A stretch of 64,000 nt of DNA from Pseudomonas gozinkensis (GCF_014863585.1 NZ_CP062253.1:186001-250000), one strand, 5' to 3'. Shown: positions 1-8,561, counted from the stretch's first letter. Numbers and translations: made by a program. The notes: generated from the letters alone by a model not told the origin.

Positions 1-1
1 T

Positions 2-616
2 CTGCAGGGCCAGCGCGTCGACGCGCCGGGGCCGGACCGGATCGTGGTGTTTCAGGAGTTCGATCAACTGCCACCGTGGAAAACCGTCAAGCAGAACGTG
101 ATGTTTCCGCTGCTGGCTTCGCGCACGTTGAAGAAAAAGGAAGCCGAAGAGCGTGCGCTGCACTATCTGGAAAAGGTCGGCCTGGCGGCGTTCGCCGATG
201 CCTACCCGCACACCTTGTCCGGCGGCATGAAAGCGCGGGTGGCGATTGCCCGGGCGCTGGCGATGCAGCCGAAAATCCTGTTGATGGACGAACCGTTCGC
301 CGCGCTGGATGCCCTGACCCGGCGCAAGATGCAGGAAGAGTTGCTGCTGCTCTGGGAGGAGGTGCGTTTCACCTTGCTGTTCGTCACCCACTCGATTGAA
401 GAAGCACTGGTGGTGGGCAATCGGATCTTGCTGTTGTCGCCGCACCCGGGCCGGGTGAGAGCGGAAGTGCACAGCCATCAATACGACCTGCACAGCCTTG
501 GCGGCGTGGCGTTTCAAGAGTCGGCACGGCGCATTCACCGTTTGCTGTTCGATGAAGGCCAGTCGCCGGAAACCGAGCGCGAACTGGATTTCACTGATAT
601 CCGCATCGCTTATTGA
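2..616 (+). CDS. ABC transporter ATP-binding protein, NitT/TauT (nitrate/sulfonate/taurine) type, 5' truncated
   Basis: Nucleotide-binding subunit that powers import of a small anion-like substrate at the cytoplasmic face of the inner membrane. The reading frame is open from base 2, so the true start and the Walker A motif lie outside the window; the GTG at 44 is internal. Visible in order are the Q-loop (FQEFDQLPPW), the signature LSGGMKARVAIARAL, Walker B with ILLMDEPFAALD, and the H-loop VTHS. The FQEFDQLPPW form is typical of the SsuB/TauB/NrtD group. The permease gene follows 20 bases downstream in the same direction, as in these operons. The substrate cannot be told without the binding protein, which is not in the window. 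Confidence 0.93.
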   Translation: MQGQRVDAPGPDRIVVFQEFDQLPPWKTVKQNVMFPLLASRTLKKKEAEERALHYLEKVGLAAFADAYPHTLSGGMKARVAIARALAMQPKILLMDEPFAALDALTRRKMQEELLLLWEEVRFTLLFVTHSIEEALVVGNRILLLSPHPGRVRAEVHSHQYDLHSLGGVAFQESARRIHRLLFDEGQSPETERELDFTDIRIAY

Positions 617-636
617 GCCGCCTGGAGGATTGCCCG

Positions 637-1503
637 ATGAGCCATTCATCATCCGTACGTCAAGAATTCGAAAACGATCTGCAACCGCTGACCAGCGTCC
701 CGGTGGAGCGCGAGCTGCCGCTGGGCCAGCGCCTCTGGCAACAGGGCTGGCTGCGCAAAGGCGTCATCCTGATTTTGCTCGCCGTGCTCTGGGAAGTGGT
801 CGCCCGGGTGCAGAACAACGACCTGCTTCTGCCGAGCTTTTTGCAGACCAGTCATGCGCTGTACGACGGCCTGCTTAGCGGCGAGCTGCTGGGCAAGGTG
901 TGGATTTCGCTGGTGGTATTGCTCAAGGGTTACCTGATCGGCATCGTCCTGGCCTTCGCCCTGACCACGCTGGCGGTCTCGACCCAGTTTGGTCGGGATT
1001 TGCTGAGTACCCTGACTTCGATGTTCAACCCGTTGCCGGCGATTGCGCTGTTGCCGCTGGCGTTGCTGTGGTTCGGCCTGGGGCAGAACAGCCTGATTTT
1101 CGTGCTGGTGCATTCGGTGCTCTGGGCGCTGGCGCTGAACACTTACGCCGGGTTTCTCGGTGTCTCGGAAACCCTGCGCATGGCCGGCCGTAATTACGGC
1201 TTGAAGGGCATGCGCTTCGTGCTGTTCATCCTGATTCCGGCGGCGCTACCATCGATCCTCGCCGGGCTGAAGATCGGCTGGGCTTTCGCCTGGCGCACTC
1301 TGATCGCCGCCGAGCTGGTGTTCGGCGCCACCAGCGGCAAGGGTGGTTTGGGCTGGTACATCTTCCAGAACCGCAACGAGCTGTACACCGACAAGGTGTT
1401 TGCCGGTCTGGCGGTGGTGATCCTCATCGGTTTGCTGGTGGAGAACCTGGTGTTCGACACGCTGGAGCGGGTGACGGTGAAACGCTGGGGGATGCAGCGC
1501 TGA
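637..1503 (+). CDS. ABC transporter permease, NitT/TauT type
   Basis: Inner-membrane channel subunit that pairs with the preceding ATPase. About 288 residues with a short soluble N-terminus and around six hydrophobic segments; the EAA-type cytoplasmic loop (around MAGRNYGLKGMRF, then ILIPAALPSILAGLKIGWAFAW) is where the ATPase docks. The ATG at 637 is preferred because GGAGG lies at 624-628 with good spacing; an in-frame TTG at 613 overlaps the ATPase stop but has no better ribosome site. The family covers nitrate, sulfonate, taurine, cyanate and thiamine-precursor importers. The exact substrate is open. Confidence 0.92.
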   Translation: MSHSSSVRQEFENDLQPLTSVPVERELPLGQRLWQQGWLRKGVILILLAVLWEVVARVQNNDLLLPSFLQTSHALYDGLLSGELLGKVWISLVVLLKGYLIGIVLAFALTTLAVSTQFGRDLLSTLTSMFNPLPAIALLPLALLWFGLGQNSLIFVLVHSVLWALALNTYAGFLGVSETLRMAGRNYGLKGMRFVLFILIPAALPSILAGLKIGWAFAWRTLIAAELVFGATSGKGGLGWYIFQNRNELYTDKVFAGLAVVILIGLLVENLVFDTLERVTVKRWGMQR

Positions 1504-1561
1504 TTTTCCGATCTGCTAGCATTGCGTGCAAATCAATCCAGATCGGTCACGAGTGCTCAGC

Positions 1562-2479
1562 ATGCAACTCCCGGACATGAACCTGTTGGTCGCCCTCGAC
1601 GCTTTGCTCGACGAGGGCAGCGTGGTCGGCGCCGCGCGGCGGATGAACCTCAGTTCGGCGGCCATGAGCCGCACGCTGACGCGGATCCGCGAAGCCATTG
1701 GCGATCCGATTCTGGTACGTGCCGGTCGGGGGTTAGTGCCAACGCCCAAGGCATTGGAGCTTCGCGAGCAGGTGAGGGATGTGGTCGAGCAGGCGGCGCT
1801 GCTGTTTCGCTCGGCGGATGCGGTGGAGCTGGGCACTCTGCGCCGACGCTTCAGCATTCGCGCCAACGACTTCTTCGTCGGCGTGTACGGCGGCAAGCTG
1901 TTCGACACCCTCGACCAACTGGCGCCGCACTGTGAATTGCGTTTCGTTCCCGAGGGCGACGGCGATGATGAAGCCTTGCGCGAAGGGCGGATCGACCTGA
2001 GTGTCAGCAACACCCGCCCGGTGACCCCGGAAGTCAAAGTGCAGAACCTGTTTTCCACTCACTTTGTCGGTCTGGTGCGCGAGGATCATCCGCTGCTGGA
2101 TGGCGAAATCACCGCCGAACGCTACGCCGGGTTTTCCCACATCAGCATGTCCCGCCGGGGCATCGCCCGTGGGCCTATCGACACCGCGTTGAATGCGCTG
2201 GGTCTGGAGCGGCGGGTGGCGGTGATCGCGCCGAGTTTTCACGCCGCGATGTTCGCTCTGCCGGACTCCGACCTGATTCTGCCGGTGCCCAAGGAAGCGC
2301 TGCTCAGTGTGCGGCGGCTGGGCTTGAAACTGCGCTCGTTCGACCTGCCGATTCCGCTTCCGACGCTGATGCTGACCCAGGCCTGGCACCCGCGTTTCGA
2401 CAAGGACCCGGCCCACCGCTGGCTGCGGGAAACCCTCAAGACCTGCTGTGACGAAACCTGGCTGGCGGCACAGCCTTAG
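1562..2479 (+). CDS. LysR-family transcriptional regulator
   Basis: DNA-binding regulator of about 305 residues. The winged helix-turn-helix occupies roughly residues 6-65 (DMNLLVALDALLDEGSVVGAARRM followed by SSAAMSRTLTRIREAIGDPIL), and the rest is a LysR substrate-binding domain. The start at 1562 gives the usual family N-terminus (MQLPDMNLL); a GTG at 1526 is in frame but would add a tail unusual for the family. The gene lies between the ABC importer and the MFS exporter operon, all on the same strand. LysR proteins often control a neighbour, and the exporter downstream is the nearest candidate, but nothing in the sequence proves which operon it controls. Confidence 0.9.
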   Translation: MQLPDMNLLVALDALLDEGSVVGAARRMNLSSAAMSRTLTRIREAIGDPILVRAGRGLVPTPKALELREQVRDVVEQAALLFRSADAVELGTLRRRFSIRANDFFVGVYGGKLFDTLDQLAPHCELRFVPEGDGDDEALREGRIDLSVSNTRPVTPEVKVQNLFSTHFVGLVREDHPLLDGEITAERYAGFSHISMSRRGIARGPIDTALNALGLERRVAVIAPSFHAAMFALPDSDLILPVPKEALLSVRRLGLKLRSFDLPIPLPTLMLTQAWHPRFDKDPAHRWLRETLKTCCDETWLAAQP

Positions 2480-2500
2480 TTCCTGCAACTGCACTAAACC

Positions 2501-2590
2501 CTGTGGGAGCGGGCTTGCCCGCGAAGGCGTCAGTGGCGTCGACATCTTTCTCAACTGACACGCCGCCATCGCGGGCAAGCCCGCTCCCAC
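2501..2590. repeat. Inverted pair of REP elements (REPIN-like)
   Basis: A REP copy at about 2501-2529 (GTGGGAGCGGGCTTGCCCGC) faces its reverse complement at about 2564-2590, with some 35 bases between. Each copy is itself palindromic and the pair can fold into a long hairpin. It fills the gap between the LysR gene and the MFS exporter gene. Such pairs are dispersed by RAYT transposases in Pseudomonas; no RAYT gene is visible here. Confidence 0.9.
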
Positions 2591-2704
2591 GGTGACTTCC
2601 AATTGCTGCACAAAACGCAACTATAAGCTGCCGACAAGTCAATTTTCGTCAGCCGTAAGCCTGAGTAAGATGCTCCGGTATTTTTCCCTCCGGAGTTTGC
2701 TTGC

Positions 2705-4240
2705 ATGACATCCCTGACGGTCACGGCGCCGATTGCCGCTGCCGCTCCGATGGCAGCCGCGCCACCGGTGTTCGGGGCGCGAATAATCATCGGGCTGGTC
2801 GGTGTGCTGCTGGCGGTGCTGGTGTCGGGTCTCAACGAGATGGTGACCAAGGTCGCCCTGGCCGACATTCGCGGTGCCCTGAGCATCGGCTACGACGAAG
2901 GCACCTGGCTGGTCGCCAGCTACACCGCGACCTCGGTGGCAGCCATGGCCTTCGCGCCGTGGTGCTCGGTGACCTTTTCCCTGCGTCGCTTCACCCTCTG
3001 TGCCATTGGCGTGTTCACCCTGCTCGGGGTGCTCTGCCCGTTCGCCCCGAACTACGAAAGCCTGCTGTTGATGCGCATCCTGCAAGGCCTGGCCGGCGGA
3101 GCATTACCGCCGATGCTCATGACCGTGGCGCTGCGATTCCTGCCGGCCAACATCAAGCTTTACGGTCTGGCCGGTTACGCCCTGACGGCCACCTTCGGCC
3201 CAGGTCTCGGTACGCCGCTGGCCGGGTTGTGGACCGAATACGTCGGCTGGCAGTGGACGTTCTGGCAAATCATCGTGCCGTGCCTGATTGCCATGGCCGC
3301 TGTTGCTTATGGTTTGCCGCAGGACCCGCTGCGTCTGGAACGCCTCAAATCGTTCAACTGGAAAGGCCTGCTGCTGGGCTTTCCGGCGATCTGCATGTTG
3401 GTGATCGGCCTATTGCAGGGCAATCGTCTGGACTGGTTCGAATCGAACCTGATTAGTGGTTTGCTCGGCGCCGGTTCGCTGTTGCTGGTGGCGTTTCTGA
3501 TCAATGAATGGTCGCAGCCGATTCCATTTTTCAAGTTGCAGATGCTCGGCATTCGCAATCTGTCGTTCGCTTTGATGACGTTGGCCGGCGTGCTGGTGGT
3601 GCTGTTGGCGGTGGTGCTGATTCCATCGAGTTACCTGGCGCAGGTGCAGGGCTACCGGCCGGTGCAGACCGCGCCGATCATGCTGCTCGCGGCATTGCCG
3701 CAACTGCTCGCGCTGCCGCTGGTAGCGGCGCTGTGCAACCTGCGTTGGGTCGATTGTCGCTGGGTGCTCGGCATCGGTTTGAGCATGTTGACGCTGTCGT
3801 GCCTGGGCGGGTCGCAGCTGACCTCGGAATGGATTCGCGACGATTTCTACGTCCTGCAATGGCTGCAGATTTTCGGCCAGCCGATGGCGGTGCTGCCGTT
3901 GTTGATGCTGTCGACCGGCAGCATCCAGCCACAGGACGGGCCGTTCGCCTCCGCGTGGTTCAACACCGTGAAAGGCCTGGCGGCGGTGGTCGCCACGGGC
4001 GTGATCGAGGCGCCGACCACGGCGCGCCTGCATTTTCACTCGACGATGCTGGTCGATCGCCTCGGCAATTCGCCGCTGGCCGCAAGCAACGACCCCGGCC
4101 TCGCCCATCGCCTGCACGAACAGGCGGTGGTGCTGACTTCTTCGGATCTTTACCTGTGCATGGCTGGCGTCGCGGTGGCGCTGATCCTGCTGATTTTCTG
4201 GCTGCCGACGCGGATCTTTCCGCCGCGCGCGCCGACCTGA
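2705..4240 (+). CDS. MFS transporter, EmrB/QacA (DHA2) type drug exporter
   Basis: Inner-membrane proton-driven exporter of 511 residues, the right length for the 14-helix DHA2 family. After a short Ala/Pro-rich N-terminus it shows repeated hydrophobic segments, a motif-A-like loop region near DIRGALSIGYDEGTWLVASY, and a motif-C-like stretch (LAGYALTATFGPGLGTPLAGLW) characteristic of antiporters. Next come a HlyD-type adaptor (18-base gap) and an outer-membrane lipoprotein, which together make a complete EmrAB-TolC style tripartite pump spanning both membranes. Substrates are unknown. The CGGAG at about 2691 supports the ATG start. Confidence 0.92.
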   Translation: MTSLTVTAPIAAAAPMAAAPPVFGARIIIGLVGVLLAVLVSGLNEMVTKVALADIRGALSIGYDEGTWLVASYTATSVAAMAFAPWCSVTFSLRRFTLCAIGVFTLLGVLCPFAPNYESLLLMRILQGLAGGALPPMLMTVALRFLPANIKLYGLAGYALTATFGPGLGTPLAGLWTEYVGWQWTFWQIIVPCLIAMAAVAYGLPQDPLRLERLKSFNWKGLLLGFPAICMLVIGLLQGNRLDWFESNLISGLLGAGSLLLVAFLINEWSQPIPFFKLQMLGIRNLSFALMTLAGVLVVLLAVVLIPSSYLAQVQGYRPVQTAPIMLLAALPQLLALPLVAALCNLRWVDCRWVLGIGLSMLTLSCLGGSQLTSEWIRDDFYVLQWLQIFGQPMAVLPLLMLSTGSIQPQDGPFASAWFNTVKGLAAVVATGVIEAPTTARLHFHSTMLVDRLGNSPLAASNDPGLAHRLHEQAVVLTSSDLYLCMAGVAVALILLIFWLPTRIFPPRAPT

Positions 4241-4258
4241 CTGAAACAGAAGGTTTTT

Positions 4259-5329
4259 ATGACGACTCAAGCAAAGCAAAAACTCACGGTCGCTGTGGCC
4301 GCTGCGCTGGCGGTCGGTGTGCTGGTGTATCTGGCGATGCCCGGCCTGTTCGGCAAACGCACTCAGCAGAACACCAATGACGCCTTCGTCTCCGCCGACT
4401 TCACTCTGGTGGTGCCGCGTGTGGCGGGGTTCATCAAGGAGGTGCTGGTGGAAGACAATCAGCAGGTCAAGGCCGGGCAGTTGCTGGCGCTGATCGATGA
4501 CCGCGACCTGCGCGCCGCCGCCGAGGCTGCCGATGCGCAAACCCTGGTGGCCCGTGCTCAATTGCAGAACGCCAAGGCAACCTTGGAGCGCCAGACATCG
4601 GTGATCGCACAGGCGCAGGCGTCGGTGGTTTCGGCCAAGGCTGAAATGGCCTTTGCCCAGCAGGAATTGAATCGCTACAACCACTTGGCCGGCGTCGGTG
4701 CCGGCACCGTGCAGAACGCGCAGCAGGCGCGCACCCGGATCGATCAGGCCTCCGCACGGCTGGACACGGCTACGGCAAAACTGGCGGCCGAGCGCAAACA
4801 GGTCGAGATTCTGACGGCGCAGCGCGATGCCGCCGAGGGCAGTTTGAAACACGCTCAGGCCGCGCTGGAAATCGCCAGTTTCGAGCTGTCTTACACGCGC
4901 ATCACCGCGCCTCAGGACGGCATGATCGGCGAGCGTGCCGTGCGGGTCGGCGCCTATGTGACGCCGGGCAGCAAACTGCTGGCGGTGGTGCCGTTGAAGC
5001 AGGCCTATGTGGTCGCCAACTTCCAGGAAACCCAGCTCACCGACGTGCAGCCGGGGCAGGATGTTGTCGTGCGGGTCGACAGCCTCGGCGGCGAAGCCCT
5101 TACCGGCCGCGTCGAGAGCATCGCCCCGGCGACCGGCGTGACCTTCGCGGCGGTCAAACCGGACAACGCCACCGGCAACTTCACCAAGGTTGTGCAGCGG
5201 ATTCCGGTGAAGGTTTTGCTGGATCCGGGCCAGCCACTGGCCGAACGGCTGCGGGTCGGGATGTCGGTGGAAGCGAGCATTGATACCCAAAGCTCGGCGA
5301 CGTCGGTACGTGAGGTGACGCAGCGATGA
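4259..5329 (+). CDS. HlyD/EmrA-family periplasmic adaptor (membrane fusion protein)
   Basis: Periplasmic adaptor of 356 residues that links the MFS exporter to an outer-membrane channel. An N-terminal anchor (about residues 10-30) precedes a biotinyl-lipoyl-like half (VPRVAGFIKEVLVEDNQQVKAGQLLALID), a long alpha-helical hairpin rich in Ala, Gln and Glu, the second lipoyl half (SYTRITAPQDGMIGERAVRVGAYV) and a C-terminal beta-barrel domain. The gene lies 18 bases after the transporter and its stop is followed directly by a REP pair and the outer-membrane gene. Family assignment is secure; cargo is not. Confidence 0.93.
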   Translation: MTTQAKQKLTVAVAAALAVGVLVYLAMPGLFGKRTQQNTNDAFVSADFTLVVPRVAGFIKEVLVEDNQQVKAGQLLALIDDRDLRAAAEAADAQTLVARAQLQNAKATLERQTSVIAQAQASVVSAKAEMAFAQQELNRYNHLAGVGAGTVQNAQQARTRIDQASARLDTATAKLAAERKQVEILTAQRDAAEGSLKHAQAALEIASFELSYTRITAPQDGMIGERAVRVGAYVTPGSKLLAVVPLKQAYVVANFQETQLTDVQPGQDVVVRVDSLGGEALTGRVESIAPATGVTFAAVKPDNATGNFTKVVQRIPVKVLLDPGQPLAERLRVGMSVEASIDTQSSATSVREVTQR

Positions 5330-5342
5330 TTTTTGTTGAATC

Positions 5343-5450
5343 GACTGACGCCATCGCTGGCAAGCCAGCTCCCACAGGAGTTGTGCGGTTTGTCCAAGGT
5401 CTTCAGTTCAAGCAGAGATGCCTGTGGGAGCTGGCTTGCCAGCGAAGGGG
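5343..5450. repeat. Inverted pair of REP elements inside the exporter operon
   Basis: One REP copy at about 5347-5379 (GCTGGCAAGCCAGCTCCCACAG) faces its reverse complement at about 5421-5446 (CTGTGGGAGCTGGCTTGCC). The pair lies between the adaptor gene and the mature part of the outer-membrane lipoprotein gene, within one transcription unit. The sequence AAGGGG directly after the second copy appears to serve as the ribosome site for the next gene. Confidence 0.9.
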
Positions 5451-5454
5451 CCGG

Positions 5455-6900
5455 TTGCAGCAACTCACTTTCAGTACGTTGCTCACTATGGGCCTTACCG
5501 CGTGCACCGTCGGCCCGGACTTCCAGAAGCCCGAAGCCACGCAGATTGCCGAGTGGGCAAAACCGTCAAAAACCGCCGTCAGCCAGGCCGTCAGCGAACC
5601 CTTGAACGAGCGCTGGTGGGAAGTCTTTCACGACGCGCAACTCTCGGCCCTGACCCAACGCGCCCTGCGCAGCAACCTTGACCTGCAACTGGCCAGCAGC
5701 CGTCTGCAACAAAGCCGCGCCGCCCGTCAGGTGATCACCGCCGACCGTTATCCAACGACCGCCGCCACCGGCAGCTACGCCCGCAAACGCAACAGCGGCG
5801 AAGGCCTGAACGATCCGTCCGGGCACAACGGCGATTCCGCCTTCAACCTGTGGGATGCCGGTTTCTCCGCCTCTTGGGAACTGGACTTCTGGGGCCGTGT
5901 GCGTCGGGAAACCGAAGCCGCCGATGCCAACCTCGAAGTCGCGGAAAACGACCGTCGCGGCGTGCTGTTGGCGGTACTCGCGGACACCGCGCAGAACTAC
6001 ATCCAGTTGCGTGGCGTGCAGAACACCCGCGCGGTCACCGAGCAGAACCTCGATGTGGCACGGCACAGCCTGAAACTCTCGCAGTTGCGCCTCAACGACG
6101 GCGTGGCCACCGATCTCGACGTCGCCGAAGCAGCCGCCCAAGTGGCGGCCATCGAATCGCGCCTGCCGGCGCTGGAGCAACGTCAGGCGCAACTGATCAA
6201 CGCCATCAGCCTGTTGATGGGCGAACCGCCGCAGGCACTGGCGAAAGAGTTATCCACAGATGCGCCAGTACCGCAGTCGCCGCTGGAAGTCGCCATCGGC
6301 CTACCGTCGCAACTGGCCGAACGCCGCCCGGACATCCGCCAGGCCGAAGCCCGATTGCACGCGGCCACCGCCAACATTGGCGTAGCCAAGGGCAATTTCT
6401 ATCCGCGCATCACTCTGTCCGGCAATCTCGGCTCGCAAGCCATGCAGCTCAGCGATTTCGGCTCCTGGGGCTCTCGCGCCTTCGGCATCGGCCCGCAATT
6501 CAGTCTGCCGCTGTTCGACGGCGGTCGCCTGCGCGGCGTGCTGCAACTGCGCGAAGCCCAGCAGCAGGAAGCGGCGATCGGTTATCAACAGACTGTCCTG
6601 CGCGCCTGGCACGAAATCGACGACCAGTTGACCGCCTACAACGCCAGCCAGCGCCGCCGCGACAGCCTCGCCGAAGCCGTACGCCAGAACCAGATCGCCC
6701 TGCGCACCGCACAACAGCAATACGTCGAAGGCGTGGTCGACTTCGTCAACGTCCTCACCGTGCAAGGCGCACTGCTCGCCACCCAGGAACAATGGGTGGA
6801 AAGCTCCACCGGCGTCTCACTGGCGATGGTCGGGCTGTACCGGGCGTTGGGCGGGGGATGGGAGTCGGTGTATCCGGTGGGGGAGATGGCGCAGCGTTGA
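5455..6900 (+). CDS. Outer-membrane efflux lipoprotein, NodT/OprM family
   Basis: Outer-membrane channel of the tripartite exporter encoded just upstream. The mature part has the usual two TolC-like repeats (paired OEP domains), starting VGPDF. The lipobox is LTAC, with the lipidated Cys encoded at about 5503. The start is a problem: the frame is open back to an ATG at 5326, but that would translate the REP pair. I prefer the TTG at 5455, four bases after AAGGGG (5445-5450), giving a short 16-residue signal peptide; this start is uncertain. The N-terminal charge normally found in a lipoprotein signal is missing from the short form. About 481 residues. Confidence 0.88.
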   Translation: MQQLTFSTLLTMGLTACTVGPDFQKPEATQIAEWAKPSKTAVSQAVSEPLNERWWEVFHDAQLSALTQRALRSNLDLQLASSRLQQSRAARQVITADRYPTTAATGSYARKRNSGEGLNDPSGHNGDSAFNLWDAGFSASWELDFWGRVRRETEAADANLEVAENDRRGVLLAVLADTAQNYIQLRGVQNTRAVTEQNLDVARHSLKLSQLRLNDGVATDLDVAEAAAQVAAIESRLPALEQRQAQLINAISLLMGEPPQALAKELSTDAPVPQSPLEVAIGLPSQLAERRPDIRQAEARLHAATANIGVAKGNFYPRITLSGNLGSQAMQLSDFGSWGSRAFGIGPQFSLPLFDGGRLRGVLQLREAQQQEAAIGYQQTVLRAWHEIDDQLTAYNASQRRRDSLAEAVRQNQIALRTAQQQYVEGVVDFVNVLTVQGALLATQEQWVESSTGVSLAMVGLYRALGGGWESVYPVGEMAQR

Positions 6901-6922
6901 CGCTCGCGCGGAAAACAAAAAA

Positions 6923-6956
6923 GCAGGTTGTGCAGCGTTTTGGCTGCTCAACCTGC
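6923..6956 (-). terminator. Rho-independent terminator of the toxin-antitoxin operon
   Basis: Arms 6923-6936 and 6943-6956 pair over 13 of 14 positions around a six-base loop. On the minus strand the stem is followed by TTTTTTGTTTT (complement of 6912-6922). The stop codon of the antitoxin gene (6948) lies inside the stem, so the last codons and the terminator share sequence. Confidence 0.85.
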
Positions 6957-7253
6957 AAAGTTTTCGATTTTGATTTGCCCATCAGGAAAGGTAGCGATGA
7001 TTTCAAGCTCGCCACCCATCGCGCGGATGTAATTGCGCAGCGTGCTGATGTACATATCAGTGCGTCGTTCCATCTTCGAGATCGCCGCCTGATTGATGTG
7101 CAGGGTCTCGGCAAGTGTCGCCTGACTCAAAGCCTTGGCCTGTCGCAGTTCGTTGAGCGGCATTTCCTTGATGTGTTGTTCGTAGATCGAATCGGCATGT
7201 GCCCGGGCTTCGGGTGTCATACGCGCTTCGAGTTCGGCAAATTTCTTAGCCAT
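6948..7253 (-). CDS. HigA-type antitoxin, XRE-family helix-turn-helix protein
   Basis: Predicted antitoxin of 101 residues. The Cro/C1-type helix-turn-helix lies near residues 45-85 (LNELRQAKALSQATLAETLHINQAAISKME). The start MAKKFAEL at 7253 overlaps the last codons of the toxin gene by 8 bases, which fits translational coupling with toxin first and antitoxin second, the HigBA order. HigA-type proteins bind both the toxin and their own promoter. The gene ends in a strong terminator. A longer frame to 7358 exists but would run far into the toxin gene. Confidence 0.9.
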   Translation of the reverse strand: MAKKFAELEARMTPEARAHADSIYEQHIKEMPLNELRQAKALSQATLAETLHINQAAISKMERRTDMYISTLRNYIRAMGGELEIIATFPDGQIKIENFAG

Positions 7254-7611
7254 CTTTGTAACCCTCTTTGCGCAATGTATCGAGGTGCTCATCGTACAGT
7301 TGATCGGCGAGCGGGACATTGACTTCATACCAGCGATCCTGACCGGTTTTGTCTCCACCGATCAACAGCAGCGCACATCGTCTCGGATCAAATGCATAAA
7401 GTATGCGGTACGGTCGTCCGGCATGTTGAACCCTCAGTTCTCGCAGATGGCCATGTCGCGCACCATTGATCGCGCTGCTGTGTGGAAAGCGCAGGCCAGG
7501 TCCGAATTGCCCTAGCAATTTGACGCTCGCAGCCACCGAGCTCTGCTCGTTTTCAGTCAGATCTTCCCACCAGTTGCCGAACTCGTCGGTGTATTCGATA
7601 TCCCAATTCAT
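7246..7611 (-). CDS. HigB/Gp49-type toxin (RelE-like mRNA interferase family)
   Basis: Predicted toxin of 121 residues related to phage-derived Gp49-like HigB proteins, which cleave ribosome-bound mRNA. Visible family traits are the N-terminal WDIEYTDEFGNWWEDL, the central LRELRVQHAGRPYRILYAFDPRR strand region, and the GGDKTGQDRWYE segment. The gene precedes its antitoxin and overlaps it by 8 bases. The ATG is immediately preceded on the coding strand by seven Cs, and no Shine-Dalgarno sequence is visible, so translation may be weak. Family call is firm; activity is inferred. Confidence 0.9.
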   Translation of the reverse strand: MNWDIEYTDEFGNWWEDLTENEQSSVAASVKLLGQFGPGLRFPHSSAINGARHGHLRELRVQHAGRPYRILYAFDPRRCALLLIGGDKTGQDRWYEVNVPLADQLYDEHLDTLRKEGYKDG

Positions 7612-7634
7612 GGGGGGGCGAATATGAATGTTAT

Positions 7635-7644
7635 GGAATATTCC
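7635..7644. promoter_or_regulatory. Possible HigA operator, palindrome GGAATATTCC
   Basis: A perfect 10-base palindrome 24 bases upstream of the toxin start. A TATAAC-like -10 (minus strand, near 7654-7659) lies just upstream of it, so a bound repressor would block the promoter. HigA antitoxins commonly bind such palindromes. The assignment is inferred from position only. Confidence 0.4.
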
Positions 7645-7781
7645 TTCAAGGTTATATTTTCGATGAGTTGATCTTAGTCATTTCACAAAATTTCGCCAGC
7701 CCTTCGGATGAGTGATGGCCTTTCGCTTGACGCTAATCCCCGCTGTCGTAGACTCCGAGCATCCGTCAGGGAGTAACGGTT

Positions 7782-8561
7782 ATGCGGCGTTTTCGTGGTT
7801 GGGTTGTCGGATTGACCTTTGTAACGTGTGCCGTTCAGGCTCAAACGCCCGCGCCAGACGATCCGCTGCTGGATAACGGCGCGGCGGCGAATGCGTCGGC
7901 CAGCAGTGAAGCGCGCGGGGTGTTGCGCGCGCGGGATCAGGCGACGCTGGCCAGCGAGTTGTCGGGGCGAATCGTCGAGTTGCCGTTCAGCGAGGGCGAG
8001 TCGTTCAAAAAGGGCGACACCCTGGCGAAGTTCGACTGTTCGGCCTATCAGGCCCAGTTGAATGCCGCGCAGGCCGCCAGCCGTGGCGCCGGTGAAGAGT
8101 TGGCGCATAACCGGCAACTGGCGGCGCTCAATTCCGTCGGACGTTTCGAAGTGGCTCGGGCCGAGGCCAAGGTCAGCGAGACTCAGGCTCAATCCCAGGT
8201 TTATCAAGTCCAGGTCAAACGCTGCAGCGTGGTCGCGCCGTTCGACGGGCAAGTGGTCGAACGCAAGGTGCAGCGTTATGAAAGCGTGCCGGCCGGTGCG
8301 CCGCTGCTCGATGTGGTCGACAACCGCACCCTGGAAATCCATCTGCTGGTGCCGTCGCGCTGGATGGCCAGGCTCAAGCCCGGCCAGTCGTTCAGCTTCG
8401 TGCCCGATGAAACCGGTCAGCCGATCGACGCCACGGTCAAACGCCTCGGTGCGCGGATCGATGAGGGCAGCCAGACCCTGTTGCTGGTCGCCACACTCCC
8501 AGAAGCCAAAGGCCTGCTCGCCGGCATGAGCGGCACCGCGCGTTTTCCGGAGCTTAAGTGA
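7782..8561 (+). CDS. Efflux RND/HlyD-type periplasmic adaptor, short form
   Basis: Exported adaptor-like protein of 259 residues. A signal peptide (MRRFRGWVVGLTFVTCAVQA) is followed by a biotinyl-lipoyl half (LASELSGRIVELPFSEGESFKKGDTLAKFD), a short helical hairpin and the second half (VKRCSVVAPFDGQVVERKVQRYESV), then a small barrel domain. GGGAG at about 7769 supports the ATG. The stop overlaps the next gene start by 4 bases, and three adaptor-like genes follow each other without gaps. There is no pump or ATPase gene beside them, which is unusual for adaptors. I infer that it works with the two proteins downstream. Confidence 0.88.
   Translation: MRRFRGWVVGLTFVTCAVQAQTPAPDDPLLDNGAAANASASSEARGVLRARDQATLASELSGRIVELPFSEGESFKKGDTLAKFDCSAYQAQLNAAQAASRGAGEELAHNRQLAALNSVGRFEVARAEAKVSETQAQSQVYQVQVKRCSVVAPFDGQVVERKVQRYESVPAGAPLLDVVDNRTLEIHLLVPSRWMARLKPGQSFSFVPDETGQPIDATVKRLGARIDEGSQTLLLVATLPEAKGLLAGMSGTARFPELK

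Noticed and set aside
3410..5290. Open frame of 626 codons on the minus strand
   Set aside because: Antisense to the MFS and adaptor genes, both well supported; shadow frame.
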